64,000 bases of DNA from Phycisphaerales bacterium. GTDB lineage: Bacteria > Planctomycetota > Phycisphaerae > Phycisphaerales > UBA1924. Location: the NCBI GenBank assembly GCA_029260555.1, contig JAJDCZ010000030.1, positions 16,680 to 80,679 on the forward strand. The letters run 5' to 3'. Shown piece after piece: positions 43,718 through 53,406 of this stretch; positions within the stretch are counted from its first letter, which is position 1, and each line of letters begins with the position of its first letter. The notes below the pieces were generated by a model that had not been told where the DNA came from, ran no database searches, and was given only the letters and a program-made list of their open reading frames with translations. The position numbers were made by a program, and so were the translations under genes.

Positions 43718-46700
43718 ATGAAAAAAACACCCGGACACCACGCCCAGCCCAGTGATACACTTGTTGAGAGCCTTGAGCCTCGCATGCTGTTCGCCGCAGA
43801 CCCCATCACCCCCGATAACCCGCTCTGGGCCATCCCCCAAGGCACAGCAATCATCGATGGCGTGCTTGATGATGCCGACTGGGACACCGCCTTCTCAACA
43901 ACCCGGACCCAGGCCTGGCAATCCAATGGCGGCGCAACCATCCGCATGATGTGGTCCACATCCGGCATCTACTTATCCGCCCAGGTCTCTGATCCTTCCA
44001 TATGGGCCGATGGCAAAGGCGCCGGTGCTGGCAACTACTGGGATGTTCAAGACGACGACTCCATCGCGTTTTACTTTGACCCAGACGATTCACGCGACGA
44101 ATGGTTCTCCGCAGGCGACCGCGCCGTCGCAGTCAACCTCGCAGACCGCTCAGCACCAACTGACCCCGCAGAACTCACCAACACCGCCCAGCCCATCCGG
44201 CGCAGTAAATACATCCAGGGCGACGGCGCCGGAGCATTACCCGATGTAGAGCCCGGCGTACCCATGCCCGATGACATCCTCTACGCTTCAAGCATCAATG
44301 GCACCATCAACGACGCCTCTGATATTGATGTGGGCTGGAGCGTTGAGATTTTCATGCCCTGGAGCCGCGTCAACATGGCAATGCCCAGCCATGGCACCAC
44401 CATCGGGATGAACTTCGATCTCATCTTTGATCAGGATGGCGCCACACGAAACTTTGTCGACCGCCGTGCAGGCACAGACCGCTTCACCTCACCCGTCTTT
44501 GTCGATGACCAGATCCTCGGCGTGCACTCCAGCTACACCGACACCCAGGCCGGCGTCCATGGCCCGGTCAACTACGCAAAAGTCATGTTCGTCGACACCA
44601 ACGCCAACGCAACCCCCGTCGCCATCAACGACCTGACAACAACCCTCGTCACCGGCTACAGCGCCAGACTCAACTTCGTCGCCCCAACCGCAACCGCCAC
44701 AGGCCTGGGCCATGTCAGCAGCTACGAAATCCGCTACGCCACCAAACCCATCACCACCGAAACCGAATGGAAAAATGCCACCGTCTTCAACAATCGGTAT
44801 GTCCCCAGACTCGCAGGCCTGGCCGAATCCATCCGGTTGATCAGCTTGAATCCCGCAACTTCCTACAGCGTCACCGTGCGCGCCGTTGATGCCGCTGGCA
44901 ACCATTCCACTCTCGGTAACTCAGTCACATTCACAACCCAGAGCACCGCGATTGATCCTTCACAAGGTCAGCGTGTAGTGCCCTCTCCCAACGGCCGAAC
45001 TCTGGTCAACGAACTGGGCGAGCCGCACATCGTTGTGGGCGATCATCTCGGCATTTCGTGGAACTTCACGCGAGGCCTCTACACCGGCGATGTCTGGGAC
45101 AACGCCAACCAGAAGTATCAAAACTATTACGATCAACCCAGCTACGAAGGTGCCCCCGGACCATACTTTGACCTGCTTCAGTCCCAAGGTGTCAACACCA
45201 TGCGCGTGTTTCTGGATGTACAGACCTTGAACTATCAAGGCAATCCAAACGCTCCCCAAGGCCTGTACTGGCTGGAATGGAACGCGGGCCAATATAACAT
45301 CAACACCCGCAACTTCATGCAGAACCTGCTCCAGACCGCAGATCAGCATGACATGAACCTGATCTTCATTCCCATCTATGGCTTTTACTATCGACAAGCC
45401 TTTGATACCGAAGTAGCGTTCAATGTCAACAAAGGCGGACCACTGACAGACATCGACAACTTCTTTCAGACCCCCGCAACCCTCACACAAGCCAACGCCC
45501 GCGTCGACCAACTCGCAGCCTGGGTACAGCAAAGTCCCTACGCCCACCGCCTGATCGGCTGGGAAGCCTTCAACGAATGGGACAGCATCTGGACACTCAA
45601 CCCCGAGGGTGACAACGACCCCGGACGTGAAACCGAGATCCGGACCCGGGCAAAGTGGATCGAACAGTTCGCCTCACACATCCGCCAGGTCGATCCGCTC
45701 CGTCTGGTGCTGGGCAGCGTCATCTCAACCGATGCCCGAGGCCCAACCGCCCGCAGCCAGTTCCTGAGTCGCAACATCGACGCCGCCTTCCCCCACTTCT
45801 ATACCACCGCCAACTCCGAACCCATCAACAGCCCGCTGGCCGACAAATCCATCCAGCCCGCAGTCGAACAAGCCCAGCTCTCCGCCTACTGGACATCAAA
45901 TGTCACCGGCCGCAGACCCATCATCTCCGGCGAATGGGGTGTCTCCACAACCAAGTTCCCCGGTTCCACAGCCGTCTACAACACCAGCTCGTGGACGCAA
46001 GCCATCGACAACTCAATCTACCGCACCGTCGTCTGGTCAGGCCTGGCCGGTGGGCAGATGGGCACAGCGATGCGCATGTCTCACGACGAACGCGTCTTTG
46101 CAGGCATGCTGCTCTCAACTGAAATGCGCGACACCCAGCGCACCTTCCGCAACTTCGTCGACAGCACCTCACTCGGCTTTGACTTTGCAGACTTCGCCTT
46201 TGATACGCTTGATGCAAGAATCAGCGTCAACGCAGGCAGTTCCAGCGTGCTTTCCTGGGGCATAGCTGACGGTCAGCAGGGGCTTGCATATATCCTGCAA
46301 GATCTCAATGCAACCACAGGTGCCGTCAATGGTGCCGTGGTGACAATCAAGGGTCTTGATCGCGGATACCTCTGGGATATCGAAGTGTGGTCAACCGATG
46401 CCGGCGTAACCGCTGCTCAGCAAACCATCCAGGCAGTCTGGGCACCCACCGGCGAGTTGACCTTCACTCTGCCTCAGCTCACCAAAGACTTCGCTCTCAA
46501 GTTCAAGGCAAGCCCCTCAACTGGCGGCAACAACCAGAAAGTTTCAGCCGCAGCTTCCAAAGGCATGCTCGTATCCTTCGCTCTGGGTGACGATGGTCAG
46601 CCCTACGCCATCGTGACAGACCCAGCAACAGATGTCGCCACCATTCAGGATATTTCCTCGATAGGCAACTTCCGCGACAAAGCCATCGACATGCAGGCTT

Positions 46701-47611
46701 TCGTAGATATCAAAGGCGAACTGCGCCTTGCTGTGGTTGATACCCAGCGCCGCATGTGGCTGTTCCAAGGCAATGTGCTCACCGGAGCATGGAACGCCCG
46801 AAATCTGACCGCAGAACTCAACGCACCAGGCGTGGTTGGCGATCTTTCCTACTATCAGCCTTCCTGGGGCACCGTTCACATCGCCGCCCTTGATGCCCGA
46901 GGCAACGCCATCAACTACTGGAGCCCCAACGGCGGCGGCTTCTTTAAATACTCTGATCTCACCGATCTCATCGGTGGTCCCAAACTCAGTGGCGGCCTCA
47001 CTGGCTACATCACCTCATGGAACGGCCTGAACCTGGCCGGCCTGAATGACACCGGCGAGGTCATCGTCTACTGGTGGGCGCCCGGCCAGTCCAGCTGGAA
47101 CAGCGTCAACATGACCACCGCCTTCAATGGCCCAACATTCGTAGGCCAGCTCGATGCCTTCGTGACCGACTGGAACGCCATGAACATCGTGGGTATTGAT
47201 GCCGCGGGCGAGGTTCAGACCTACTGGTGGACACCAACATTCCAGACCGAGCCCAATCGCTGGCGCGTGAGCAACCTTTCCTCCGTCACCTCCACCCCGG
47301 TGCTGACCCAGGGCATGAACTCGACACTGACCGCAGACGGCGGGTTCAACCTGTTCGGTGCCAGCAACACAGGCGATCTCTACGCCCTTCGTTTCTCGCG
47401 CGACTCAGGATCGTGGGCATGGTCAGGCACAAATGTCACCGTCCAGACCGGCGCTCCCCCCATCGATTTCCCGGTCGCAGGCAGTGCCCTTGATACACGC
47501 ATGATCCTCTACGGCCATCGCTCAGACGCAGACCGTGGCCTCATCCGCTTCTCATTCATGACAAATACCACCACCTGGACCGTTGACACCATCTTGAACA
47601 ATGCAATCTAA
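43718..47611 (+). CDS. Giant secreted GH5-like glycoside hydrolase with LEPR-XLL start
   Basis: A 1297-residue exported protein. The N-terminus has the planctomycetal LEPR-XLL-type motif SLEPRMLFAAD (18-28) in place of an ordinary signal peptide. A CBM9-like carbohydrate-binding domain follows (about 30-290: IDGVLDDADW, DDDSIAFYFDPDDSRDEW), then an FnIII domain (about 305-410). A TIM barrel of the GH5/clan A type covers about 425-850, with acid/base E620 in WEAFNEWD and nucleophile E739 in ISGEWG. The C-terminal third (about 930-1290) is built of recurring Trp-rich blades (YWWAPGQSSWN, YWWTPTFQ), like a PLL-type propeller. Likely acts on a beta-mannan or other beta-glycan outside the cell or at the surface. 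Confidence 0.85.
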   Translation: MKKTPGHHAQPSDTLVESLEPRMLFAADPITPDNPLWAIPQGTAIIDGVLDDADWDTAFSTTRTQAWQSNGGATIRMMWSTSGIYLSAQVSDPSIWADGKGAGAGNYWDVQDDDSIAFYFDPDDSRDEWFSAGDRAVAVNLADRSAPTDPAELTNTAQPIRRSKYIQGDGAGALPDVEPGVPMPDDILYASSINGTINDASDIDVGWSVEIFMPWSRVNMAMPSHGTTIGMNFDLIFDQDGATRNFVDRRAGTDRFTSPVFVDDQILGVHSSYTDTQAGVHGPVNYAKVMFVDTNANATPVAINDLTTTLVTGYSARLNFVAPTATATGLGHVSSYEIRYATKPITTETEWKNATVFNNRYVPRLAGLAESIRLISLNPATSYSVTVRAVDAAGNHSTLGNSVTFTTQSTAIDPSQGQRVVPSPNGRTLVNELGEPHIVVGDHLGISWNFTRGLYTGDVWDNANQKYQNYYDQPSYEGAPGPYFDLLQSQGVNTMRVFLDVQTLNYQGNPNAPQGLYWLEWNAGQYNINTRNFMQNLLQTADQHDMNLIFIPIYGFYYRQAFDTEVAFNVNKGGPLTDIDNFFQTPATLTQANARVDQLAAWVQQSPYAHRLIGWEAFNEWDSIWTLNPEGDNDPGRETEIRTRAKWIEQFASHIRQVDPLRLVLGSVISTDARGPTARSQFLSRNIDAAFPHFYTTANSEPINSPLADKSIQPAVEQAQLSAYWTSNVTGRRPIISGEWGVSTTKFPGSTAVYNTSSWTQAIDNSIYRTVVWSGLAGGQMGTAMRMSHDERVFAGMLLSTEMRDTQRTFRNFVDSTSLGFDFADFAFDTLDARISVNAGSSSVLSWGIADGQQGLAYILQDLNATTGAVNGAVVTIKGLDRGYLWDIEVWSTDAGVTAAQQTIQAVWAPTGELTFTLPQLTKDFALKFKASPSTGGNNQKVSAAASKGMLVSFALGDDGQPYAIVTDPATDVATIQDISSIGNFRDKAIDMQAFVDIKGELRLAVVDTQRRMWLFQGNVLTGAWNARNLTAELNAPGVVGDLSYYQPSWGTVHIAALDARGNAINYWSPNGGGFFKYSDLTDLIGGPKLSGGLTGYITSWNGLNLAGLNDTGEVIVYWWAPGQSSWNSVNMTTAFNGPTFVGQLDAFVTDWNAMNIVGIDAAGEVQTYWWTPTFQTEPNRWRVSNLSSVTSTPVLTQGMNSTLTADGGFNLFGASNTGDLYALRFSRDSGSWAWSGTNVTVQTGAPPIDFPVAGSALDTRMILYGHRSDADRGLIRFSFMTNTTTWTVDTILNNAI

Positions 47612-47636
47612 CAAACCGTTGTTGTAGGAGTAAACT

Positions 47637-47665
47637 CTTAACGAGCCACACCGTCAGAGAATGTT
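47637..47665 (+). repeat. Dispersed core repeat, copy 4 (diverged)
   Basis: TCTTAACGAGCCACACCGTC then AGAGAATGTTC: one base shorter than the consensus and with substitutions, 25 bases after the GH5-like gene. Confidence 0.7.
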
Positions 47666-47907
47666 CTTCGCCTTGCTCCTCGCTATGTTCTTCGCATTCT
47701 ACTTCCCGCCAACCCCTCTCACTGGGTCACAGTGTTCCGTCACACATGACCCTCAGCTCATTTTAACTCAAGCTGAGCAGCCTCAACATGTGGTCACCGG
47801 GTCAAACCGCATACAATCGCAGGTTATTGTGCAAAAGGTCAGCACATCTGACGATAACTACGCTGTTGTGCGTAAATTAGCAACAGATCTGGAAACAGGA
47901 GATATCC

Positions 47908-48819
47908 ATGGCTGAGTTGCAACGGACCAGGCTCAACCCAAGATGGCTGGTCAAGATGGCCATTGGCCTGGTGGTGCTCACCGGGCTTGGCTTCTATGGG
48001 CTCTACGATGCCATCGTGGCCTATCCCACACGGGGTGTGAAGGTCGCTCTCTTTGAAGAGCACACCTATCTCAGCGCCGCTGTCGCATCAGGCGCGTTAT
48101 CAAACCGTGCTGCAACGGTTCAGGACCCCGTCAATGAACAAAGCCGCCTCAAAGACCGAGGCATCGCCTCACTCACAGAGCTGGAAAACGCCCGCCTGCG
48201 ATGGCTCAATGCCCTGGCCATGATCGGAAAGCTCAAGCCCGATTACACCACCATCCCCAGACCAGGCCTGAATAAAACCGAGTTCACAAACACCGCCGAG
48301 GTCAAGCCCATCGACATGCTCAAGGCCCCCGTGAGTTCAGCCAGCAGCAGAAACGCCCAGCTCGATGTGCTCTGGGCAGAATCCAACCCGCCCAGCACAC
48401 TCAACGCCTATGACATCCCCTTCCAGTGGCTCGTCGTCCTCCTGGGCTTTGCCGGCGCACTGTGGATGCTTCAAATCCTGCTCAGAACCGCAATGGTTTC
48501 ATATCGATGGAACTCAGACACACTCTGCCTGCACTTGCCAGGCAGCGTCCAACTTCTTCCCACCGACATCACAGAGTTCGACAAACGCAAATGGGACAAG
48601 TTCCTGATCTTCCTTCGCATTGGTGAAAACCACGACCGCCTCGCAGGCAAAACCATTCGTCTGGACCTGCTCCGCCATGAGCCTCTCGAAGAGTGGATAC
48701 TGGCGATGGAAAAATCAGTGCATGGCTCCCAAGAAGAAAGTGATGAAGCTCAGAGCGACACAACGGCCGCTCAAGCTGAGTCTCAAGAGTCAGCAGAGCC
48801 AACCCATGAACCAACATAA
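47908..48819 (+). CDS. Hypothetical membrane protein with two helices
   Basis: A 303-residue protein. One membrane helix near the N-terminus (MAIGLVVLTGLGFYGLYDAI, about 17-36) and one at about 168-190 (WLVVLLGFAGALWMLQILL) bound a ~130-residue loop; the C-terminal ~110 residues would share the cytoplasm with the N-terminus and end in an acidic, Gln/Ser-rich tail. The late part (LCLHLPGSVQLLPTDITEFDKRKWDKFL) reads like a small PH-like or signalling-independent domain, without recognised family. GGAGA precedes the ATG by six to eight bases. A core repeat follows the stop. Confidence 0.75.
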   Translation: MAELQRTRLNPRWLVKMAIGLVVLTGLGFYGLYDAIVAYPTRGVKVALFEEHTYLSAAVASGALSNRAATVQDPVNEQSRLKDRGIASLTELENARLRWLNALAMIGKLKPDYTTIPRPGLNKTEFTNTAEVKPIDMLKAPVSSASSRNAQLDVLWAESNPPSTLNAYDIPFQWLVVLLGFAGALWMLQILLRTAMVSYRWNSDTLCLHLPGSVQLLPTDITEFDKRKWDKFLIFLRIGENHDRLAGKTIRLDLLRHEPLEEWILAMEKSVHGSQEESDEAQSDTTAAQAESQESAEPTHEPT

Positions 48820-48831
48820 AAATCTCCCCCA

Positions 48832-48860
48832 AAACGAGCCGCGACCGTGAGGGAGCGGTC
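48832..48860 (+). repeat. Dispersed core repeat, copy 5
   Basis: AAACGAGCCGCGACCGTGAG followed by GGAGCGGTC, 12 bases after the stop codon of the preceding plus-strand gene. Confidence 0.85.
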
Positions 48861-48959
48861 TTCAAACCACGACATAAACCTCAACCCGCGCCAAACAATC
48901 TGCCTCGCATCATTGCTCAAAGTTCAAAATCCCACTTCCAGTTCCTGAGTGAATCGTCC

Positions 48960-49472
48960 TTGCTGAGTATCACCGCTTCCATCATCATGTCACTCGTGTG
49001 CCTGGTTGCGCCATTTTTGGTGATTTTCGCCATTCCCGGGCTATGGATCATGGTCCTGAGTGCCTGGTTAATGCAGGTCTTCGCTGCTGACCTGTACTCA
49101 TACTGGACCCTCAGCATCGTGAGCCTGCTGGCCCTCACTTCTGATATCTGTGACATCGCTCTCAGCGCCGTATTCGCAGGCCGGGCCGGTGGCGGCAAAC
49201 GCAGCGGCCTCGGCGCCATCGCCGGTGCCATCATCGGCGCCATCGTCGGCACAGGCATTCTCCCCGTCATAGGCACACTCATCGGCGGAGCCGTCGGCGC
49301 CGCCGCCGGGGCAGTATTACTCGCATCAACACACAAAGAAATCTCCACCCAAAAACTCACCAAGGTAGGCACCAGTGCTGCTGGAGGCTGGCTCAGTGCC
49401 GTCGCCATCAAACTCACCCTCGGCACCCTGATCGCAGCCATACTCATCAGCGGTGCCTGGGCTGCATGGTAA
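48960..49472 (+). CDS. DUF456 family membrane protein
   Basis: A 170-residue protein with four to five membrane helices and the Gly/Ala-rich hairpin AGAIIGAIVGTGILPVIGTL typical of DUF456. The start is uncertain: TTG at 48960 gives this length, while an in-frame ATG at 48987 would remove nine residues and neither has a clear ribosome site. Family function is unknown. The plus-strand gene phoH follows after 60 bases. Confidence 0.8.
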   Translation: MLSITASIIMSLVCLVAPFLVIFAIPGLWIMVLSAWLMQVFAADLYSYWTLSIVSLLALTSDICDIALSAVFAGRAGGGKRSGLGAIAGAIIGAIVGTGILPVIGTLIGGAVGAAAGAVLLASTHKEISTQKLTKVGTSAAGGWLSAVAIKLTLGTLIAAILISGAWAAW

Positions 49473-49532
49473 ACAAAAAAACACTATGCTTGATTCGAGT
49501 AATCCTGTGGTGTGATGGAGGGACTCAACCAG

Positions 49533-50942
49533 ATGACCAGCGTCAAAGACGACAAAACCGCCAAACATTTCGTACTCGACACAAATGTCGTGCTTCACAA
49601 CCCCGAAGCGATGTTCGTGTTCCATGAGAACCATGTGGTCATCCCCATCACCGTGGTCCAGGAACTTGACAAACTCAAACGCAAAGAAGACGACATCGGC
49701 CGAAACGCCCGACAGTGCATCCGCTATCTCGATCGCCTGCGCATCGCAGGCCGTCTCACCGAAGGCGTCAACTGGGGCGATCATGTCCAAGAACTCGGGT
49801 CCCCTGCCCGTGGGTATGCCGCCCAGGGTCCAACAGGCACCATCCGCATCGACACAGGTTCCTACGATCGACCCAACGGCATCGCCCAGGACATGCCCGA
49901 CAACCAGATCATCGCCGTCGCCCTGAACCTCGTAAACCAACAACTCAAAGGCGTGTTCGTCTCCAAAGACCTCGCCGCCCGCATCAAGTCCGATGTCCTG
50001 GGCATCCGCACCGAAGACTTTGAAAACCAGAAAGTCGATGCCGATCGCCTCTACACCGGCTACTGCCAGGCACCCGTCGCTTCAGATCACATCGACCGAC
50101 TCTACGAAGATCGCCACCTGAACATCGAACATCTCGAGATGGACAACGATCAGGTTCAGGTCAACCAGTTCGTCATCCTCCGCGACTCCGAAGACGAAAA
50201 CCACACCGGCCTCGCCCGCAGACTCGCCGACACCGAACATGTCATCCCCGTCACAGGCCCCCGCAAGCCCGTCTTCGGCATCATGGCCCGAAATGTCCAG
50301 CAAACCATGGCTCTGGACCTGCTCCTTGATGACGAAATCAGACTCGTCACCCTCCTGGGTCAGGCAGGCACCGGCAAAACCCTCCTCGCCGTCGCCGCCG
50401 GCATGAGCAAGGTCTTTATCGAACAACGCTACGACAAACTCCTCGTCGCCAGACCCATCATGCCCATGGGCCGCGACATCGGATACCTCCCAGGCGACAA
50501 AGACGAAAAACTCAGCGCCTGGATGCAGCCCATCTTCGACAACCTCGAATACCTCATGTCAACCAGAGGCTCTCACTCCAACAACGCCGACAGCCAAACC
50601 TCCGACCAACGCATCAACAAACTCCTCGCCGATGGCAACCTCGTCCTCGAACCCCTCACCTACATCCGAGGCCGATCCATCCCCCACCAGTTCATGATCG
50701 TCGACGAAGCACAAAACCTCACCCCACACGAAGTCAAAACCATCATCAGCCGCATCGGCGAAGGCACCAAAATCGTACTCACAGGCGACATCGAACAAAT
50801 CGATAACCCCTACCTCGACTCATCATCCAACGGCCTCTCATACTCCATCGAAAAACTCAAAGGCCACGGCATCGTCGGCCATGTCACCCTCCAGAAAAGC
50901 GAACGCTCCGACCTCGCCTCCCTCGCCGCCGAACGCCTGTAA
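49533..50942 (+). CDS. phoH: PhoH-like ATPase with N-terminal PIN domain
   Basis: A 469-residue PIN-PhoH fusion. The PIN nuclease-like domain opens with KHFVLDTNVVLHNPEAMFVF (first acidic residue near 16), and the PhoH RNA-helicase-like ATPase has Walker A GQAGTGKT near 275-282, DEAQNLTPHEVK and a late GLSYSIEKLKGH. PIN-PhoH proteins are thought to couple RNA unwinding with RNase activity. I start at 49533, with GGAGGGA nine bases upstream; seven codons upstream another ATG is in frame. Third positions are very rich in C. Confidence 0.92.
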   Translation: MTSVKDDKTAKHFVLDTNVVLHNPEAMFVFHENHVVIPITVVQELDKLKRKEDDIGRNARQCIRYLDRLRIAGRLTEGVNWGDHVQELGSPARGYAAQGPTGTIRIDTGSYDRPNGIAQDMPDNQIIAVALNLVNQQLKGVFVSKDLAARIKSDVLGIRTEDFENQKVDADRLYTGYCQAPVASDHIDRLYEDRHLNIEHLEMDNDQVQVNQFVILRDSEDENHTGLARRLADTEHVIPVTGPRKPVFGIMARNVQQTMALDLLLDDEIRLVTLLGQAGTGKTLLAVAAGMSKVFIEQRYDKLLVARPIMPMGRDIGYLPGDKDEKLSAWMQPIFDNLEYLMSTRGSHSNNADSQTSDQRINKLLADGNLVLEPLTYIRGRSIPHQFMIVDEAQNLTPHEVKTIISRIGEGTKIVLTGDIEQIDNPYLDSSSNGLSYSIEKLKGHGIVGHVTLQKSERSDLASLAAERL

Positions 50943-50955
50943 GAATCATCCTCCC

Positions 50956-52095
50956 TCAAACAACCGTCAATGGATCTCTATCTTCCTTGCTGATACAAAC
51001 CTCAACCCCAGGCTGCAAGTTTCTAATAAGCTTCTCCAGCGTCGGTAAATACCCCCGCTCCGTGTTCGTATGACCCGCCAGTAGCACACTCAACCCGTTG
51101 TCCAAAGCCGCCAGCACATCATGGTGACTCATCTCCCCCGTCACAAACAGTTGACACCCATTCTCCCGCGCCGCCCGCGCAAGCGAAGCCCCCGAACCGG
51201 GACACACGCCAATAACTTCCACAGGCTCCGTGTGATTGCTCGCCAGTGCATAACGAACCGTCGACACTCCAAGATGTTTCTTGAGTCGCCCAATCAGCGT
51301 CTTCATGCTCGCTGGTTTGTCCAGCACAATCCGCCGCCCCGCCCCCGCAGATCGCATGGGCTTGGGCTCAAGCCGATAAACATCACAAGGCGGCTCCTCA
51401 TAAGGATGAAACCGCCGCAGCGTTTGCAACGCCAGCGAAAGCGCATCCCTCGGACACACCATCTCCAGCCGAATCTCAGCCACACGCTCAAACGATCCCT
51501 TGCTACCCACTACCGGATTCGTTGATTCATCCCCCAGAAAAGTCCCCGTACCCTGCGTTGCAAACGAACAAACAGAATAAGCACCAATCTGCCCCGTACC
51601 AGCCGTCGCCAGCGCATCACGCACACGGTCTGCCTGATCTTCAGGCACAAAGGTGACAATTTTATACGACTGGCCCGGCTCATCATGAGCCTGAGGCACC
51701 AGCGCCCGCTCATCGCCCTGAATCGACTCCCTGTTGCCCGAAATCCCATGACACAACCAGTCCGTCACACCACCCTTGGCCGCATCCAGCGCCGTGTGTG
51801 GCGAATAAATCGCCATCCCCGCCTCAATAGCGCGAAGCAGAATGTGTGATTTGGGATCACTCGCCACCAGCGACTTCACAGGCCTGAAGATCGGCGGGTG
51901 ATACGCAACGATCACAGAAGCCCCCATCGCAATCGCCTCATCCATGACACGACGCGTCAGATCAATCGTCAAAAGCACCGGCCCCTGCACCGCCCGCCCC
52001 GGCCAACCCACCAGCAACCCCACATTGTCCCAAGGCTCCGCAAGCCACACCGGCGCAATCCCCTCAAGCGTCTCAACCAGATCCGATACCTTCAT
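50956..52095 (-). CDS. NIF3-like dinuclear metal-centre protein
   Basis: A 379-residue NIF3/YbgI-family protein. The N-terminal half (PWDNVGLLVGWPGRAVQGPVL, IVAYHPPIFRPVKSL, IYSPHTALDAAKGGVTDWL) and C-terminal part (GVCPGSGASLARAARENGCQLFVTGEMSHHDVLAA, LAGHTNTERGYLP) hold the His/Asp/Glu metal ligands. The middle (about 140-260) is the PII/CutA-like insertion found in the longer members. Proposed GTP cyclohydrolase 1 type 2 activity remains uncertain. It is convergent with phoH (13-base gap). Confidence 0.92.
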   Translation of the reverse strand: MKVSDLVETLEGIAPVWLAEPWDNVGLLVGWPGRAVQGPVLLTIDLTRRVMDEAIAMGASVIVAYHPPIFRPVKSLVASDPKSHILLRAIEAGMAIYSPHTALDAAKGGVTDWLCHGISGNRESIQGDERALVPQAHDEPGQSYKIVTFVPEDQADRVRDALATAGTGQIGAYSVCSFATQGTGTFLGDESTNPVVGSKGSFERVAEIRLEMVCPRDALSLALQTLRRFHPYEEPPCDVYRLEPKPMRSAGAGRRIVLDKPASMKTLIGRLKKHLGVSTVRYALASNHTEPVEVIGVCPGSGASLARAARENGCQLFVTGEMSHHDVLAALDNGLSVLLAGHTNTERGYLPTLEKLIRNLQPGVEVCISKEDRDPLTVV

Positions 52096-52170
52096 AGCCG
52101 CTCCTTTACCAATGCACCTGCAACCGGATTCTATTCAGCTTCAAAGCTCAGTTCAGTCCCCTTGCAGTTT

Positions 52171-52524
52171 TCATGATCGGAGCATCTCCTGCGCATCAAG
52201 TTTCCGTTGCTCAGCATGACGATAAGCATTACGCGTCACAGGAATCAGACCGCCCAGCACCGCCGTAGCAACAAAACCAATCAGCACCAGCGGATACCAC
52301 ACCGTGTAAGGCTGACCAATGACCACCGCAACAATGCCCGTCACCAGACAGCCCGCCCCAAGACCCGCAACAGCCATCTGCATACCCAGAACCACAGACC
52401 GACCAATCCCCTTCGGTGCCAGCACACCAATCGCTGTGCCAAGAATACCACCCAGAATCCCCACCCCAGCCCCGCCAAAAGCTCCAATCATGTTCGATGT
52501 CTCTGGCGTCCACCATGCTGTCAT
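52171..52524 (-). CDS. Small membrane protein paired with DUF2089 regulator
   Basis: A 117-residue protein with three or four membrane helices (GAFGGAGVGILGGILGTAIGVL, SVVLGMQMAVAGLGAGCLVT, WYPLVLIGFVATAVLGGLI) and a basic, charged C-terminal tail. Its start overlaps the preceding stop by four bases, so the two are translationally coupled. Unknown function; the coupled partner suggests it is either the effector or the sensor of a small regulatory pair. Confidence 0.72.
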   Translation of the reverse strand: MTAWWTPETSNMIGAFGGAGVGILGGILGTAIGVLAPKGIGRSVVLGMQMAVAGLGAGCLVTGIVAVVIGQPYTVWYPLVLIGFVATAVLGGLIPVTRNAYRHAEQRKLDAQEMLRS

Positions 52525-52889
52525 GACATATCTCCTTTAAAGATAGATTCCGTATCCGTGTGTGTTTGCTCCCCCGCCTGGCTGCCAGCCAGAGCCTGCG
52601 CCAGCGCGCGAATGTCCCGCGCTGCTGAGGGTGCCAACTCGCCTCGTGCGATCAGCTTCGCCAACAGCTCGTTCATGGGATCAGGCGTCGCACCCTGAAC
52701 AATGTCCTTCAGCCTGTGAATGGTTCGGTCCAGCCGCGTGCGAATCGTGGGGTACGAAACGCCATACGACCCGGCCAGAGCCTTGAGCGATCCCGACTGA
52801 AGCACCAACTCCTGAATCAGATCAAGATCCTCACGAGGCAACCTGACAAGCGAATGGCCCGGGTTTTGATCGGTTGACAATTGTTTCAT
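52521..52889 (-). CDS. DUF2089-like DNA-binding protein
   Basis: A 122-residue protein. LPREDLDLIQELVLQSGSLKALAGSYGVSYPTIRTRLDRTIHRL is a clear sigma-like or DUF2089-type helix-turn-helix (about 18-62), without the zinc ribbon of full DUF2089 proteins. The C-terminal half is helical and Ala-rich. I choose the ATG at 52889; an in-frame TTG lies three codons upstream. It probably controls its own operon with the coupled membrane protein. Confidence 0.78.
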   Translation of the reverse strand: MKQLSTDQNPGHSLVRLPREDLDLIQELVLQSGSLKALAGSYGVSYPTIRTRLDRTIHRLKDIVQGATPDPMNELLAKLIARGELAPSAARDIRALAQALAGSQAGEQTHTDTESIFKGDMS

Positions 52890-53021
52890 AATCTTCAATA
52901 CGATATACGGATAATTGAAGCCAATGTTTCACAAATTGAAAACAAATTTGAATAAAACACAAATCTGCTCAATTACCAGCCCCACCAGCCCCAACCACAG
53001 AAATGCGCTGGATCCCCCTCC

Positions 53022-53345
53022 TAACGAGCCGCGACCGTCAGGGAGTGTTTTTCTTCCCCCCGATCCACACCCGTAAGGGGTGGTTGTATTTTCATACGAG
53101 CCACGACCGTCAGGAAGTGGTCTTCTTCCCCCCGATCCACACCCGTAAGGGGTGGTTGTATTTTCATACGAGCCGCGACCGTCAGGGAGTGGTCTTCTTC
53201 CCCCCGATCCACATCCGTAAGGGGTGGTTGTATTTTCATACGAGCCGCGACCGTCAGGGAGTGGTCTTCTTCCCCCCGATTCACATCCGTAAGGGGTGGT
53301 TGTATTTTCATACGAGCCGCGACCGTCAGGGAGCGTTTCTTTCCC
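53022..53345 (+). repeat. 72-bp tandem repeat array containing the core repeat
   Basis: The core begins at 53024, 53096, 53168, 53240 and 53312: a period of exactly 72 bases, four complete units and a truncated fifth. Each unit joins the ~27-nt core to a pyrimidine-rich stretch, a hairpin (CCACA[CT]CC-GTAA-GGGGTGG) and TGTATTTTCAT. Units differ by only a few bases. Because 72 is divisible by three, long spurious frames cross it on both strands. It fills the spacer between the DUF2089 gene and pdxJ and ends about 60 bases before the pdxJ ATG. Confidence 0.95.
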
Positions 53346-53406
53346 TGCCGATCCACTAACCACAAAGACAGTTCCTTCAATCTGCCCGGGCCGTCTACTG
53401 TTGTGC

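Noticed and set aside
44960..45547. 195-codon minus-strand frame inside the GH5-like gene
   Set aside because: No start signal or family pattern; the plus-strand frame has intact catalytic motifs throughout.
47661..47915. 84-codon plus-strand frame with hydrophobic start after a core repeat
   Set aside because: No ribosome site, composition unlike a mature protein, and it overlaps the better-supported gene at 47908.
48120..48160. Terminator or regulatory hairpin within the two-helix membrane protein gene
   Set aside because: No stem longer than chance and no T run.
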